A program made the translations under genes and the position numbers. A DNA stretch of 64,000 nucleotides from the NCBI GenBank assembly GCA_963789885.1, contig CAWBNB010000027.1, forward strand, positions 23,154 to 87,153, written 5' to 3'. The notes under the pieces were generated by a model. The model did no database searches and was not told the origin of the DNA. It was given only the letters and a program-made list of their open reading frames with translations. Source of the DNA: DATEDA01 sp963789885. GTDB taxonomy: Bacteria; Pseudomonadota; Gammaproteobacteria; Burkholderiales; SG8-39. Position 1 is the stretch's first letter, and each line of letters starts with the position of its first letter. Below are positions 16,141-25,940 of the stretch, piece after piece.

Positions 16141-16869
16141 CTAGCGAGGGGCGGCGCCCCCCAGGAGCTCGACAAAGCGTTCGGGAGGAGGGAGCCCGGC
16201 AAAGCAGAGGAGCCGCGTGGTGCCCGTACCGCGAGACCACCACAGCGACCTGCCGCGCCCAGCCGTAGTGAAAACTGCCTCCGCTCCCGCCAGGAGCAGA
16301 TCGTCCAGCCGACTGACGTCCGTGACTTCGGTCGTGAAGGACGCCGTCGGCGTGGCGCGCCACCAATCGGCGAGCGCGGCCGCGGGGCCGACATCGCCCG
16401 GGGTCCACGGGAAGCCGACCTCCGCGAGTCCGGTGTCGAGCTCCTCGGGCGACGCGTCCTGCTCGAGCGTGCGCAGCGCGACCTCCTCGAGCGCCGCGAA
16501 CCAATCGTGCGCGCATACCGCTGCCGCGAGCGCCCCGGGCCGATCCTCGAGCGCGAGCGCAATCGTGAGGGGGAAATAGCGACCCACGCGATCCACGCTC
16601 GGCATGACGATCCCTGCCCAGAGCGATGCACCGCACAGGCTGGGAAGCAGCGCGAAGCGCAGGATCGGGCTGTCCCGGTAGAAATCCAGCCATCCCTCGC
16701 CGAGCGCGGTGGCGCTGGCAGCGAGCGAGCGCTGCAGCCATTCGTCCCAGACCGCAACGAACCCGCTCGCCATCCGGCGCATCGCGAAGTCGCCGAGCGC
16801 CGGAATCTTGCCGAACCACCCCGGTACCCGGCCGAGATCGGTCTCGCCGGTTATAGCCGCGCTGGACAC
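16141..16869 (-). CDS. tagF: T6SS-associated protein TagF
   Basis: 242 residues. The TagF/DUF2094 N-terminus is clear: PGWFGKIPALGDFAMRRM, VWDEWLQRSLAASATALG, then RFALLPSLCGASLWAGIVMPSVDRVGRYFPLTIA and WW-ATPTASFTTEV near the C-terminus. In Pseudomonas aeruginosa TagF acts as a posttranslational brake on T6SS assembly, countered by the kinase/phosphatase pathway, of which PpkA, PppA and Fha homologues occur at 45-52.8 kb here. Overlaps the end of tssM by 19 bases; last gene of the leftward operon. Confidence 0.92.
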   Translation of the reverse strand: MSSAAITGETDLGRVPGWFGKIPALGDFAMRRMASGFVAVWDEWLQRSLAASATALGEGWLDFYRDSPILRFALLPSLCGASLWAGIVMPSVDRVGRYFPLTIALALEDRPGALAAAVCAHDWFAALEEVALRTLEQDASPEELDTGLAEVGFPWTPGDVGPAAALADWWRATPTASFTTEVTDVSRLDDLLLAGAEAVFTTAGRGRSLWWSRGTGTTRLLCFAGLPPPERFVELLGGAAPR

Positions 16870-19800
16870 TGGAACTGTCTGAGCTCGGGCAGGGTGAAGG
16901 GGTTCTGCACGCTCGATGTGACCAGCTCGAACTGCGCCCGGCGGTCGCCGACGGAGAAGGTCACGAGGTACTTCTCGGGCTGGCTGGTGGGGTCGAACTT
17001 CTGGTCGTCGAGCATGCGGAACAGCGCCCAGGGGCCTTCAAAGACGCGACCCGAGACGCCGCTCGCCGACGGGGGCTGGATCGCGAGGCGGACCTGATAC
17101 TTGCCGCTCGGCCCCGGCCACTGCACGGTGACCGGGACTTGCGGCCCGTGGCTGTAGCGAACCATTTGACCGTCCACGTCGAGCAGGAACTGCGTGATGG
17201 TGGCGTCCATTTCCACCGGCTTGAACTCGAGCCGGAGCCCCGCGGCACGCGCGCCGCCCCGGAAAAACACATCGCGGATCGTCTGCGCCTGCTGAAACGG
17301 TTGCAGCGACGCGGGGTTGCCGCCGCGGGTCGCGTCGCCCAGCCGCCGGTACGACCAGGGCTTCGTGGACGTGTCGACCACCTGCGCGAGGTTCTTCTGG
17401 AAGAAATCGTCGATCAGGCCGCCCGGCGCGAAGAGGCGCGAGAAGTCTTCCTGGGTGACGTCCACGCTCGAGGACTTCACGAACGGGTAACGCGCGCCGG
17501 TGGCTTTCTGGCAAAACTCGAACACTTCGGCGGTCAGCGTTTCCGACTTTTGCTGCTGCGAGGTGCCGAGAACGAGGCTGGTCGCCGTAGTGGAGAGCGT
17601 GGTGAGCATCGAGCTGACCGGCTCGGGCGTGCGGCCCGCCTCGCCCTTGATCTTGTTCGCGACCTCGGCTTGCGGCGGCTGGGCCTTGCTGCTCAGGGCC
17701 GCCTGCGCGGCGACGAGCCAGACGTACAGCTCGTTCATGAGCGGGATCGACTGGTCGATCGGGGCCGGCTGGCCCGCTGCCGGGCTCGTTACGAAGCGCC
17801 GCAAGCTGTCGAACCGCCGGTCGACGATCGACTCCTCGAGCGAGTCGCCGCTCCCCGGGGGAACCGCAACGCCTGCACGACCCAGGAGCTTCTCGAGCTC
17901 GCGCTTCTTATCTTGCAGCAAGTCCGCGCCTTTGTCGATCACCGTCTTGTCGGGTTCGGCTCGTTGCGCGAGCGTGACCTCGCGCACCACCCCGCGGAAG
18001 AGCGGCAGGATCGGCGAATCGGCCGGCGACGATAGCGTCCGCGCCATGTCGATCGACTGCTGGACGCTCGTCGGCCGAATGATCCGGATGTCGTTCACAA
18101 ATGCCTGCCACACCCGCGCGTAGTCTTCGAGGTAGAGACGGCGCGTGTCCGCGATCACCCGGTTCGCGTCCGCGAGCGCGGCACGCGTCCCCTTTTCGTC
18201 CGCCAGCACCCAGGTCGCCTCCTGGGCAAGCTGAGCTGGCACAGCCAGCGACGCCGGTCGGAATGCCTTGTAGTACCCGTCGTAGCTGAAGAGGCCGGGC
18301 ACGCCTCGGGTGAGCGGCTCGCCGCTCGCCCGGACGAAGACGACCGGCGCGTTGGGGCCGCCCTTCGCGGCGATCGTGAACTCCGGATAAACGGCCCCGA
18401 CGCCGAGGCGCTTCAAGCGGTTGTAGGCGCGCACGGCGATCGGCGTCTGCGCGATCGCCTGGCGCGCCGCCGCCAGGACCCGCTGATCGGGCGGGTACGC
18501 TGAGACCACATCGCTCTGCGCGAGCAGCTGCTCCAAGTGGAACTCGAGCTGCTTGCGCTGCTCGAGGGTAACCTCGCGCGGAAGACTCGCTTCCCAGTCC
18601 GCGGTGATGAACAGCTTCACCGCGGCCGCGTCGAAACGGTCGCGCTCGTGCAGCATGATGTAGGTCTTGAGGGCCTCGTAGAGCAGCTCCTGGTTGCCGC
18701 CGCCCGCCGAACCAAGCTGCTGCTCGAGGCGGGCAGTGAGGCGTGGCAGGAACGCCTCACGAAGGAGGCGCTCGTGCACGGTGCGCGCGGCCTCTCCGAG
18801 CTTATCGCCCTGGAAAAGTCCGAAGCTCATCGTGAGCGGCACGCGGTCGCCGGCGATGGTCGAGGCGATGGCGAGGTCGCGCACGGACTGGAGCACGGGG
18901 AGGAGGCTCACGACGTCGGTGCTGCCCAGCCCTTGCAGTCCCTCGACCTGCTTCGCGATCGCATCGACGCGCTCTTTCACGTCGGCAACGTATGCCTTGT
19001 TGCGCGCGTAGCTCACGCTCCAGGCGAGAATCGCGCCGGCGGTGATCACCACCGCCAAGCCGATCGCACCCCACGCGAGAAGCGACCGGTGGCGTTCCCA
19101 ACGGAGGTTGGTCCCCGCGAGCCCGGCTTCGCTGAAGGCGACATCCTTGAGGAGCTTGGTAAGGAAAAAGCTCTTGCCGCTCACGCGGGAGGGCGCGAGC
19201 GCCTTGTGGGCCAGGCCGAGCGCGCGACCGAGCGCGCCATAGGCGCGATCGATCGGCGTGCCCTCCTGCGTGCCGCTCGTGAAATAGACGCCGCGGACGA
19301 GCGGCCGCTCCTCGAAACGCGAAGCCTGGATCACCGCCCCGAGGAATTCTGCGAGCACATCCTTGAGCGCCGCCCATTGCTGCGGGAAGCCATAGATCGC
19401 GGCGCGCTTCTGCAAATCGCGCTCCTGCTGAATTCGGTCGACCAGCCGCTCGTTCAGGCGCTTCTCCAGGAGATCGAGTTCCGCACCGAGGCCGGCGAGG
19501 GGCACGTGGGCCGCATCCTTCTCGGAGTACGGAAAGGTCACGCCCCAGACCTGCGCGCGCTCCTCCTTGCCGTACTCGCCGAAGAACTCCATGAAGCCGG
19601 CGAGCAGGTCCGCCTTCGTGACCAGGATGTAGATCGGGAACCGGATGCCGATGTGCTCGTGCAGCTCGTGGATGCGCGCGCGGAGCTTAGTCGCGTGCTC
19701 CTCGCGTTCCGCGGGCGACCCCTGCAGCAGGTCGACGACGCTGACGGCGAGCAAAACACCGTTGATCGGCCGCCGCGGGCGATGCTTCTTGAGGAGCGCG

Positions 19801-20450
19801 AGGAATCCGGTCCAGCCCATGGCATCGGCGTGGCGATCGCTGTCCTGGGTGGTGAACCGGCCGGCCGTATCGAGCAGCACTGCTTCGTCGGTGAACCACC
19901 AGTCGCAGTTGCGCGTGCCGCCGACGCCGCGGACCGACTCCTTACCGAAGCGGTCGGCGAGCGGGAAGTTGAGCCCCGCGTTCAGGAGCGCGGTAGTCTT
20001 CCCGGACCCCGGCGCGCCGATGATCACGTACCACGGCAGCTCGTACACGTACTGCCGGCCGGCCAGAGCGCCCAGCGCGGAAAGGCGAGACCGACCGATC
20101 TTCGCTTGCTTCAGGACGCCAATCGCGTCCGCGAAGCGCTTATTGAGCTCCGCCACCTGCTCCGCGCCCGGACTCGGTGCGGCGGCCTCCTTGGCCGGCG
20201 CGGGCCGCACCAGGCCCTCCATCAGCTGCTTGTTCGACAGCGCCGCGCGCACCCCCTTCGCCACGAGCTTCCCGACGTAGATCAGGACGACGATGGCGAT
20301 CAGGAGGTACCGGGCCCAGGCCGGCTCGAGCGGCTGCCAGCCCGCGATCGCAATGAGCGGACCGACATACCAGATCAGGAGCGCGACCGCGATGAGGCCG
20401 ACGATCGCGAGCACCCAACGGTTGAAGACGAGGCGGAGGAGCTTGCGCAT
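16851..20450 (-). CDS. tssM: T6SS membrane-complex protein TssM (IcmF)
   Basis: 1199 residues, normal for the family. Two N-terminal transmembrane helices (about 12-36 and 45-63), a cytosolic NTPase-like domain with Walker A GAPGSGKTTAL (145-155) and DTAGRFTTQDSD, a third helix near 470-490 (WGAIGLAVVITAGAILAWSV), then the large periplasmic IcmF-related and DUF1215/C-terminal domains. It forms the inner-membrane to periplasm channel with TssL and TssJ. Follows tssL by 10 bases. Unlike the rightward structural genes, its long frame is uninterrupted. Confidence 0.96.
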   Translation of the reverse strand: MRKLLRLVFNRWVLAIVGLIAVALLIWYVGPLIAIAGWQPLEPAWARYLLIAIVVLIYVGKLVAKGVRAALSNKQLMEGLVRPAPAKEAAAPSPGAEQVAELNKRFADAIGVLKQAKIGRSRLSALGALAGRQYVYELPWYVIIGAPGSGKTTALLNAGLNFPLADRFGKESVRGVGGTRNCDWWFTDEAVLLDTAGRFTTQDSDRHADAMGWTGFLALLKKHRPRRPINGVLLAVSVVDLLQGSPAEREEHATKLRARIHELHEHIGIRFPIYILVTKADLLAGFMEFFGEYGKEERAQVWGVTFPYSEKDAAHVPLAGLGAELDLLEKRLNERLVDRIQQERDLQKRAAIYGFPQQWAALKDVLAEFLGAVIQASRFEERPLVRGVYFTSGTQEGTPIDRAYGALGRALGLAHKALAPSRVSGKSFFLTKLLKDVAFSEAGLAGTNLRWERHRSLLAWGAIGLAVVITAGAILAWSVSYARNKAYVADVKERVDAIAKQVEGLQGLGSTDVVSLLPVLQSVRDLAIASTIAGDRVPLTMSFGLFQGDKLGEAARTVHERLLREAFLPRLTARLEQQLGSAGGGNQELLYEALKTYIMLHERDRFDAAAVKLFITADWEASLPREVTLEQRKQLEFHLEQLLAQSDVVSAYPPDQRVLAAARQAIAQTPIAVRAYNRLKRLGVGAVYPEFTIAAKGGPNAPVVFVRASGEPLTRGVPGLFSYDGYYKAFRPASLAVPAQLAQEATWVLADEKGTRAALADANRVIADTRRLYLEDYARVWQAFVNDIRIIRPTSVQQSIDMARTLSSPADSPILPLFRGVVREVTLAQRAEPDKTVIDKGADLLQDKKRELEKLLGRAGVAVPPGSGDSLEESIVDRRFDSLRRFVTSPAAGQPAPIDQSIPLMNELYVWLVAAQAALSSKAQPPQAEVANKIKGEAGRTPEPVSSMLTTLSTTATSLVLGTSQQQKSETLTAEVFEFCQKATGARYPFVKSSSVDVTQEDFSRLFAPGGLIDDFFQKNLAQVVDTSTKPWSYRRLGDATRGGNPASLQPFQQAQTIRDVFFRGGARAAGLRLEFKPVEMDATITQFLLDVDGQMVRYSHGPQVPVTVQWPGPSGKYQVRLAIQPPSASGVSGRVFEGPWALFRMLDDQKFDPTSQPEKYLVTFSVGDRRAQFELVTSSVQNPFTLPELRQFQCPARL

Positions 20451-20459
20451 GGCCGCGGC

Positions 20460-21770
20460 TCAGCTCCGCACTCGCTCGACCGAGAGCGTGATGTCGACCC
20501 GCCGGTTGCGCGCGCGGTCCGCGGGCGTCTGATTCGGGGCAATCGGCTCCGCGTCGCCGTGGCCTTCTGCCCGCAAACGCTGTGCGGGAACGCCGTAAGC
20601 GGTGAGCAGCAGCAGGACCGAGCGAGCGCGCTCCTGCGACAGGTGCCAGTTCGACGGGAACCGTGCCGACATGATCGGCACGTTGTCGGTATGGCCGGTG
20701 ACGAGGATCTGGCCGGGTACCGCGGCGAGCGCCTTCGCGATGCGCGTGAGGGTCGGCGTGTAGGCCGGCGCGATGCTCGCGCTCCCGGGGGCGAAAAGGC
20801 TGTCGCCGCGGATCGTGACGATGCTCTGCGCGTCCTCGTCGCGCACCGCGACGAGCCCTTCGCGGATTTCGTCCGCGAGGAATTGCGCGAGGCGCGGCTT
20901 CGGTGCGGGCGCGGGCACGGCGGCGATGCGCGGCGGCGGCGCTTTCGGGCGGAGCGCGTAGATCTGCGCAAAGACCGGGTCGGAGACCTGGTTGAGCGAG
21001 TAGCTCATCCAGAGGTACGTTCCGAGCAGCACGAGTCCGCATGCGGCGAACACCACCCACAACGGCAGCACCGCAAGCACCGGGTTCCTTCGGACCGCGC
21101 TCGCCTGCCAGTGGGGCGAAAGGTCGCGCTCGTACTCGCCTTTCTGCCGCTTGAGGAGCTGCGCGAGCCGCTCCCGCACCGCCTCGAGTTGCGCGCGGCC
21201 GTTCTCCGCGACGCGATAGCGCCCCTCGAACCCGAGCGCGAGGCACGCGTACTGCAGCTCGAGGAGGTCGATGTTGTCGGCCGGGTTCTCCGCCAGCTTC
21301 GCAAGGAGCTGGAAGAACTTTTCGCCCCCCCACGACTCGTTGTGGAACGTCACGAGCAGGCTGTTCTGCGCCCACGTTCCCGCGCCGCCCCATGGGGTCA
21401 TGGCGACGACCTCGTCGAGCAGCGTACAGAGCGCATAGCGCGCCGCGATCACCTTTTCCGAGGGGACTCCCGCGCGCCGCGCGCGCGTCTCGAAGTCGCG
21501 GATCCTGCGCACGAGCTGCTCGCGCAGCGCCCTCGGATCGGGATGCTGCACCGTGCTCCTGAGCTGGGGGACGAGGTTGAGCAGCGGATTCGCCGCGGCG
21601 ACGAGCGGGTTCATGCCGGAGACGGCCGCGACCGGTTCCTGCGCGCCTGCCGGCATATCCGCGGCCGCGGCGGGCCGCGCTGGCGGCGCCGCGGCGCGTC
21701 CGCCCGGCGTCGGCTTGATGATCGTGCGATCCGGATCGGAGGACTCGAAGGGGTCGTCGTACGTGGCCAT
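20460..21770 (-). CDS. tssL: T6SS protein TssL (DotU/IcmH) with C-terminal OmpA-like domain
   Basis: 436 residues. A disordered N-terminus (YDDPFESSDPDRTIIKPTPG), the DotU cytosolic domain (NPLLNLVPQLRSTVQHPD, YALCTLLDEVVAMTPWGG, LELQYACLALGFEGRY), a transmembrane helix near 255-280 (VLAVLPLWVVFAACGLVLLG), then an OmpA-like peptidoglycan-binding domain (ILVTGHTDNVPIMSARFPSN, LSQERARSV, GHGDAEPIAPNQTPADRARN-RRVDI). This extended TssL can itself anchor the membrane complex to the cell wall, so no separate TagL is required. The NTD-linker-R order is that of functional OmpA domains. Confidence 0.95.
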   Translation of the reverse strand: MATYDDPFESSDPDRTIIKPTPGGRAAAPPARPAAAADMPAGAQEPVAAVSGMNPLVAAANPLLNLVPQLRSTVQHPDPRALREQLVRRIRDFETRARRAGVPSEKVIAARYALCTLLDEVVAMTPWGGAGTWAQNSLLVTFHNESWGGEKFFQLLAKLAENPADNIDLLELQYACLALGFEGRYRVAENGRAQLEAVRERLAQLLKRQKGEYERDLSPHWQASAVRRNPVLAVLPLWVVFAACGLVLLGTYLWMSYSLNQVSDPVFAQIYALRPKAPPPRIAAVPAPAPKPRLAQFLADEIREGLVAVRDEDAQSIVTIRGDSLFAPGSASIAPAYTPTLTRIAKALAAVPGQILVTGHTDNVPIMSARFPSNWHLSQERARSVLLLLTAYGVPAQRLRAEGHGDAEPIAPNQTPADRARNRRVDITLSVERVRS

Positions 21771-21791
21771 GGCGGGAACTCTCGTTCGATC

Positions 21792-23123
21792 CTAGCCCCG
21801 GATCGCCCAGAGCTCGAGCACGAGACCGGGGAAATCGCCGGCAACATGCATCGCGAGCGCCGATGACTTCTCGAGCTGCGCCCACAGCTCGCCGCCGCGC
21901 TCGAGCTCGAAGTACGTGAACCCGGCGTGGTACGGAATCTGGCGCGGCGCAACCGCCATCGCGTTCAGACGAATCCCCGCAAGCTGGAGGTTCACGAGGT
22001 CGCGGATCTTCTCCGCGGGCCCGATCTTCACCTGCGGGGGGAAGCGGCTGCGCAGCACCTCGGCAGGAACGTTCGCGTTCACGGCGAGGACGAAGCCTGC
22101 GCTCCGGAAGAGCTCCCGGTCCGGAACGATCGCCACGCGAATGTTATGGCGGCGTTCCTGGAGTTCGATCGGCGTGGCGGCACGCTCCATCGTGATCGAC
22201 AGGTTGCGGCGCAGCTCCGCGATGAGCGGGCGGAATGTCCCGTCGAGGTCGTCGTGGCGGTAGTTCGGAAAGGCGACCGGCCGCCGCGACTCGCGCGCGA
22301 AGATGGCGAGGTCCCCGGCGAGCGCGAGGCAGGCCGCGTACAGCCGCTCCGGATGGAGCAGCGTCGCCTGGACGAGGTGCGCGAACAGCGGCTCGAAGCG
22401 GTTCACGGTCTGGAGGAACAGAAAATCCGCGATCTCGGCGACGCCGCCGCGTCCGGGCTGGCCCAGCGTCGCCGCCAGCGCCTCGCCGCGCTGGTGCAGC
22501 AGGCCGTGCAGCTCGCGCGCGTAGCTGCCGAGCGTCGGCTCCTCGCGCACCGCGAGGCAGGGAGGGATGTAGGTCTTGTCGAGCACCACCTGGTTGTCGC
22601 TGCGGCGCTCGGTGATCCTTGCGACGCCGATGCAGGCGTACGCATCGGTCGCCTCGGTGGCGAGGATGAGGCGCAGCCGCAGGCGGCCCACCTGGACGAG
22701 GGCCGTGTGCTCCACGGCCGTGCTGTCCCCGACGCTGAATTCGCCCACCGCATAGCGCTCCAGCCCGGCGGCGCTTTCGCCCTCGAGATCGGCCTCCTGT
22801 CCGCCCGCGCGGCGTACGGGCAGCGCGAGCAGGACGAGCACGTCCTTCGCGTCGGCCGGAACCTCGAGCGGCGCGGGCCCTATGTCGGTCGCCGGGAAGT
22901 CGAACGGCGTCCCGTCCGGGAGGATCCCGCGCGCCGAGGCGAGCGCGAGCTTGCCGAGCGCGAGTTGCGGCTCGTCGATCGCGAGCGTCACGAAGCCCCA
23001 GTGGTACGCGGCGAGGGGGCCGGTGCGCCCCTCCACCCAGGCTTCGAGATGGCGGTCCTGCTGCTGGAAGTGCTGGGGCTGGAGGAACAACCCCTCCGAC
23101 CAGATGACCTTGTTCGTCCACAT
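21792..23123 (-). CDS. tssK: T6SS baseplate protein TssK
   Basis: 443 residues from the ATG at 23121-23123, giving MWTNKVIWSEGLFLQPQHFQ, the canonical TssK N-terminus; the frame also allows a TTG at 23154-23156 immediately after tssJ. The body shows family features (HWGFVTLAIDEPQLALGKLA, YIPPCLAVREEPTLGSYARE, FLFLQTVNRFEPLFAHLVQA, LPYRIPYHAGFTYFELE-like end). TssK trimers connect the baseplate (TssF/TssG) to the TssJLM membrane complex. Tightly spaced between tssJ and tssL. Confidence 0.94.
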   Translation of the reverse strand: MWTNKVIWSEGLFLQPQHFQQQDRHLEAWVEGRTGPLAAYHWGFVTLAIDEPQLALGKLALASARGILPDGTPFDFPATDIGPAPLEVPADAKDVLVLLALPVRRAGGQEADLEGESAAGLERYAVGEFSVGDSTAVEHTALVQVGRLRLRLILATEATDAYACIGVARITERRSDNQVVLDKTYIPPCLAVREEPTLGSYARELHGLLHQRGEALAATLGQPGRGGVAEIADFLFLQTVNRFEPLFAHLVQATLLHPERLYAACLALAGDLAIFARESRRPVAFPNYRHDDLDGTFRPLIAELRRNLSITMERAATPIELQERRHNIRVAIVPDRELFRSAGFVLAVNANVPAEVLRSRFPPQVKIGPAEKIRDLVNLQLAGIRLNAMAVAPRQIPYHAGFTYFELERGGELWAQLEKSSALAMHVAGDFPGLVLELWAIRG

Positions 23124-23157
23124 GTCGTCGCGTGGGCTCTTGCCGATGTCCGTCAAC

Positions 23158-23646
23158 TCATTGTGGGAGGATCGACACCTTCCGCGCCTCCAACCGCACG
23201 GTCATCGGTGTGGTCTTCTTGGGCGGCACCGGGAACGTGGCGCGCCAGGTGGAACGCTCCAGGTCGCGGAAGCCGGCCACGACGCCGACGTAGCGCGCCT
23301 CGGGCTTCAGCTCGCGCGCGAGTGCCTTCTGCTCGCCCGGGATCAGCGTGAGCTCGTCGCGCTCCAGGAGATCGGCGCCGAGCGTCTCCTGGCTCCTCTC
23401 GGAGAGGGCGAAGAAGTCGGCCGTCTCGAACGCGGCGAGCGACTTCAGCTCGAACACCTTCACGACGACGGGCGACGGGCGGCCGCGAGCATCGGGATTC
23501 ACGTCGGGTGTGGCGACGATGTTGGCGCGAATCGCGGTGGGTGGGGGGGGTGCGGGGGGTGCGGTCCCGCAGCCCGCCACTCCGGCCGCGCCGAGCGAGA
23601 CCACGGCGACCGCGTGGGCCAACCTCCAGACGATAGCGGCGCGCAC
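23158..23646 (-). CDS. tssJ: T6SS outer-membrane lipoprotein TssJ
   Basis: 162 residues from a GTG at 23644-23646, chosen because AGGAGGG lies 7 bases upstream and because it yields a proper lipoprotein signal peptide ending in the lipobox VAGC; the frame itself stays open to 23997. The mature part has the TssJ/VasD pattern (PSPVVVKVFELKSLAAFETA, FFALSERSQETLGADLLERD, ELTLIPGEQKALARELKPEA, YVGVVAGFRDLERSTWRA). TssJ caps the periplasmic tip of TssM at the outer membrane. First gene of the leftward operon. Confidence 0.9.
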   Translation of the reverse strand: MRAAIVWRLAHAVAVVSLGAAGVAGCGTAPPAPPPPTAIRANIVATPDVNPDARGRPSPVVVKVFELKSLAAFETADFFALSERSQETLGADLLERDELTLIPGEQKALARELKPEARYVGVVAGFRDLERSTWRATFPVPPKKTTPMTVRLEARKVSILPQ

Positions 23647-24305
23647 AGCTTTCCCTCCTGCCTTGGTCGGTCCGAGCACCGACCCGCCGAATTCTGCCAT
23701 CCCGGAAGCAGGACCGGCGATCCGTTCATCGAATGGCACGCGCTCCGGACCGCCCCTGGGGACGCCCTCCCGAACGCGTGCGAGCACCGGCAGGCCGCGA
23801 GCACGCTGGGCGGCCGGGGCTTGCTGCACCGGCGTGCGCCGCCGGTGAACCGAAGCCGGTCGAGGTGCACGGACCGGCTCCTGGCGGGTCCAGCGCAGAG
23901 AGCGCACCGGTGGTTGACACTTTTTGACATCCCAGCCGGGGCGAACGCCGAGCGTCACACCTCGATTCAAGCAACACGGGCACCGTCCTCCCATCATGCG
24001 GATGGCTTAGTCCTTTGGCTTGGCAGCCTATTGACGCGCGACCATGGGCAGTTCACCCTGTCGTTGAGCAAGAGGAGGAAAGCAAAGGGGATGCTGTCGG
24101 AGGTCTGCGCACCTCACCGGACCGGCGCCTTCCGGTGGAGGCGCCGGGTGAGGCTGTGTCCTGTCATGAGCGCGCGTGCCGCTCCAAGGCGGTCTGGCTG
24201 CGTTCCTCCTGCTCGAGCCGTCGTCTCAACGGCGGAGGCCGTCGGGATCATTGCCGAAGGAATCGGGCTGCGCAACACTACGGTCCGCGGGCAGGGGAGG
24301 CCGGC
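23647..24305. promoter_or_regulatory. Divergent intergenic region between tssJ and tssA
   Basis: About 660 bases between the two divergent T6SS operons, so promoters for both must lie here. I found no convincing -24/-12 sigma-54 pair and no clear -35/-10 match, and no gene: the open frames crossing it have unusual composition and no recognisable protein. Confidence 0.5.
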
Positions 24306-25295
24306 GTGATCACGGTCGAGCAGTTTCTCATCGAGGCAGACTCCGAGCCGCCATGCGGTCCGAACCTCGAGTACGACGCCGATTTCCAGGCCATGGAGCT
24401 GGCCGCGCGCGGGAAGCCGGAGCGAGAGCTCGGCGCCCGAAAGATCGAGGCCGTGCCGCCGGATTGGGCGGAAGTGAGGACGCTTGCCGCGAAGCTCCTG
24501 ACCCGCTCGAAGGACGTTCGGCCCGCCCTCTATATCGCGCGGGCGCATCTCGCCGAGGAGGGCGTCGCCGGGTTCAAGCGAGGCGTGGATCTGCTGCGCG
24601 CGATGCTGGATCGCTATTGGGAGACTGTGCACCCGCAGCTCGACGCGGACGACGGCGATCCGACCGCCCGGCTTAATGCGCTCGCAGGTCTCGTGGATTC
24701 CGAGACCACGTTGTCCGAGCTGCGCAGGGCCATGGTGGTGGACGTCGCCCGGAAGGGGCGAGTCACGGTGCGCGACATCCTGCTGGCGTCGGGAAAGCTC
24801 CAACCGGCGGCGGGGGAGGCGGGGCGGCCGCTGGCCGAGGTCGAGGGCATTCTCGCGAGCCTCGTGCCGGAGCGGGCGGAGGAACTCGCAAGCGCGCGGG
24901 ATGCCATGGAGTCGGTTCAGGCCTTCTACAAGGTCGTCGCCGACAAGGTCGGCAGCGATCGCGCGCCCGACGTGAGGCCACTGCGGGAGATGCTGCAGCC
25001 GGTTGCCGACATCTGCGCGCGCGCCCTGGGGGCCACGGGGGACGCTGCGGTGAGCGACGAGTCGGCAGCATCAGCGGGGGCGGCGGGCGAGATCCGCTCC
25101 CGCGACGACGCCCTCCGGCAGCTCGACCGGGTATGCGATTTCATCGAGCGGACCGAGCCCGCCAACCCCGCTCCGCTGCTCATTCGGCGCGCGCAGCGGC
25201 TCATGAAGAAGACCTTCGTCGAGATCATCGCGGACCTCAGCCCGGAGAGTCTCGGCACGATCAAGTCGATTGCCGGGATCAAGGACGAGCCCTGA
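24306..25295 (+). CDS. tssA: T6SS protein TssA (short form)
   Basis: 329 residues, GTG start at 24306 with GGGGAGG upstream. The N-terminal ImpA_N domain is recognisable: SEPPCGPNLEYDADFQAMEL, PPDWAEVRTLAAKLLTRSKD, LAEEGVAGFKRGVDLLRAML, YWETVHPQLD--DGDPTARLNAL. The C-terminal helical part (RSRDDALRQLDRVCDFIERT, EPANPAPLLIRRAQRLMKKT, FVEIIADLSPESLGTIKSI) is the compact TssA type. TssA caps the baseplate or distal sheath end and coordinates tail assembly. First gene of the rightward operon and undamaged. Confidence 0.92.
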   Translation: MITVEQFLIEADSEPPCGPNLEYDADFQAMELAARGKPERELGARKIEAVPPDWAEVRTLAAKLLTRSKDVRPALYIARAHLAEEGVAGFKRGVDLLRAMLDRYWETVHPQLDADDGDPTARLNALAGLVDSETTLSELRRAMVVDVARKGRVTVRDILLASGKLQPAAGEAGRPLAEVEGILASLVPERAEELASARDAMESVQAFYKVVADKVGSDRAPDVRPLREMLQPVADICARALGATGDAAVSDESAASAGAAGEIRSRDDALRQLDRVCDFIERTEPANPAPLLIRRAQRLMKKTFVEIIADLSPESLGTIKSIAGIKDEP

Positions 25296-25383
25296 TGAGC
25301 CGATTTTCGCGCCATCGCGACCCAGGGGGTCCGTGCGACCAGGCGTCCCCGATCTTCCGTTTCAACCTTCCTAGGAGGTGACC

Positions 25384-25911
25384 GTGGCCAAGGAAAGCAG
25401 TCAGAAGTTCATCGCGCGCAATCGCGCGCCGCGCGTGCAGATCGAATACGACGTCGAGCTGTACGGCGCGGAGAAGAAGGTCCAGCTGCCGTTCGTGATG
25501 GGCGTGCTCGCCGACCTCTCCGGCAAACCCGCCGAGCCCGCTGCCGCCGGTGGCCGACCGCAAGTTCCTCGACGATCGACGTCGACAACTTCGACATCGC
25601 GCATGAAGGCGATGAAGCCGCGCGTCGCGTTCCAGGTGCCGAACACGCTGACCGGCGAGGGCAACGTCAACGTCGACATCACGTTCGAGAGCATGGACGA
25701 TTTCTCGCCGGCGGCGGTCGCCCGCAAGGTCGACGCGCTCAACAAGCTGCTGGAAGCGCGCCAGCAGCTGTCGAACCTCATCACCTACATGGACGGCAAG
25801 GGCGGGGCCGAGGAGCTGATCGCGAAGATGCTGAAGGACCCGGCGCTGCTGAAGTCGCTCGCCGCGACAGCCGAAGCCGGCCGACGACGCCGCGAAGGCA
25901 TAAGGGAATAG
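25384..25911 (+). CDS. tssB: T6SS contractile-sheath small subunit TssB (VipA), locally frameshifted
   Basis: GTG at 25384, five bases after AGGAGG, gives MAKESSQKFIARNRAPRVQI and the VipA core. Residues about 52-73 are scrambled: the expected PLPPVADRKFLDIDVDNFD appears in other frames, consistent with single-base insertions near 25538, 25574 and 25600. Three insertions restore the frame, so RMKAMKPRVAFQVPNTLTGE to GGAEELIAKMLKDPALLKSL reads normally. TssB dimerises with TssC to form the contractile sheath. If real, the altered segment would probably impair it; sequencing error is more likely. Confidence 0.9.
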   Translation: MAKESSQKFIARNRAPRVQIEYDVELYGAEKKVQLPFVMGVLADLSGKPAEPAAAGGRPQVPRRSTSTTSTSRMKAMKPRVAFQVPNTLTGEGNVNVDITFESMDDFSPAAVARKVDALNKLLEARQQLSNLITYMDGKGGAEELIAKMLKDPALLKSLAATAEAGRRRREGIRE

Positions 25912-25940
25912 GCGCACCACGCACTCGAAGCGAGGACGCT

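Noticed and set aside
18537..21866. 1109-codon plus-strand ORF opposite tssM/tssL
   Set aside because: It is the antisense shadow of two clear T6SS genes; its composition (Arg/Glu/His-rich) is typical of reverse-strand frames in GC-rich coding DNA.
21927..23351. 474-codon plus-strand ORF
   Set aside because: Antisense shadow of tssK with no recognisable protein motif.
23647..24305. Sigma-54 promoter between tssJ and tssA
   Set aside because: Inspected GG/GC-type elements (for example tggcag near 24020) do not have the required spacing; no claim made.
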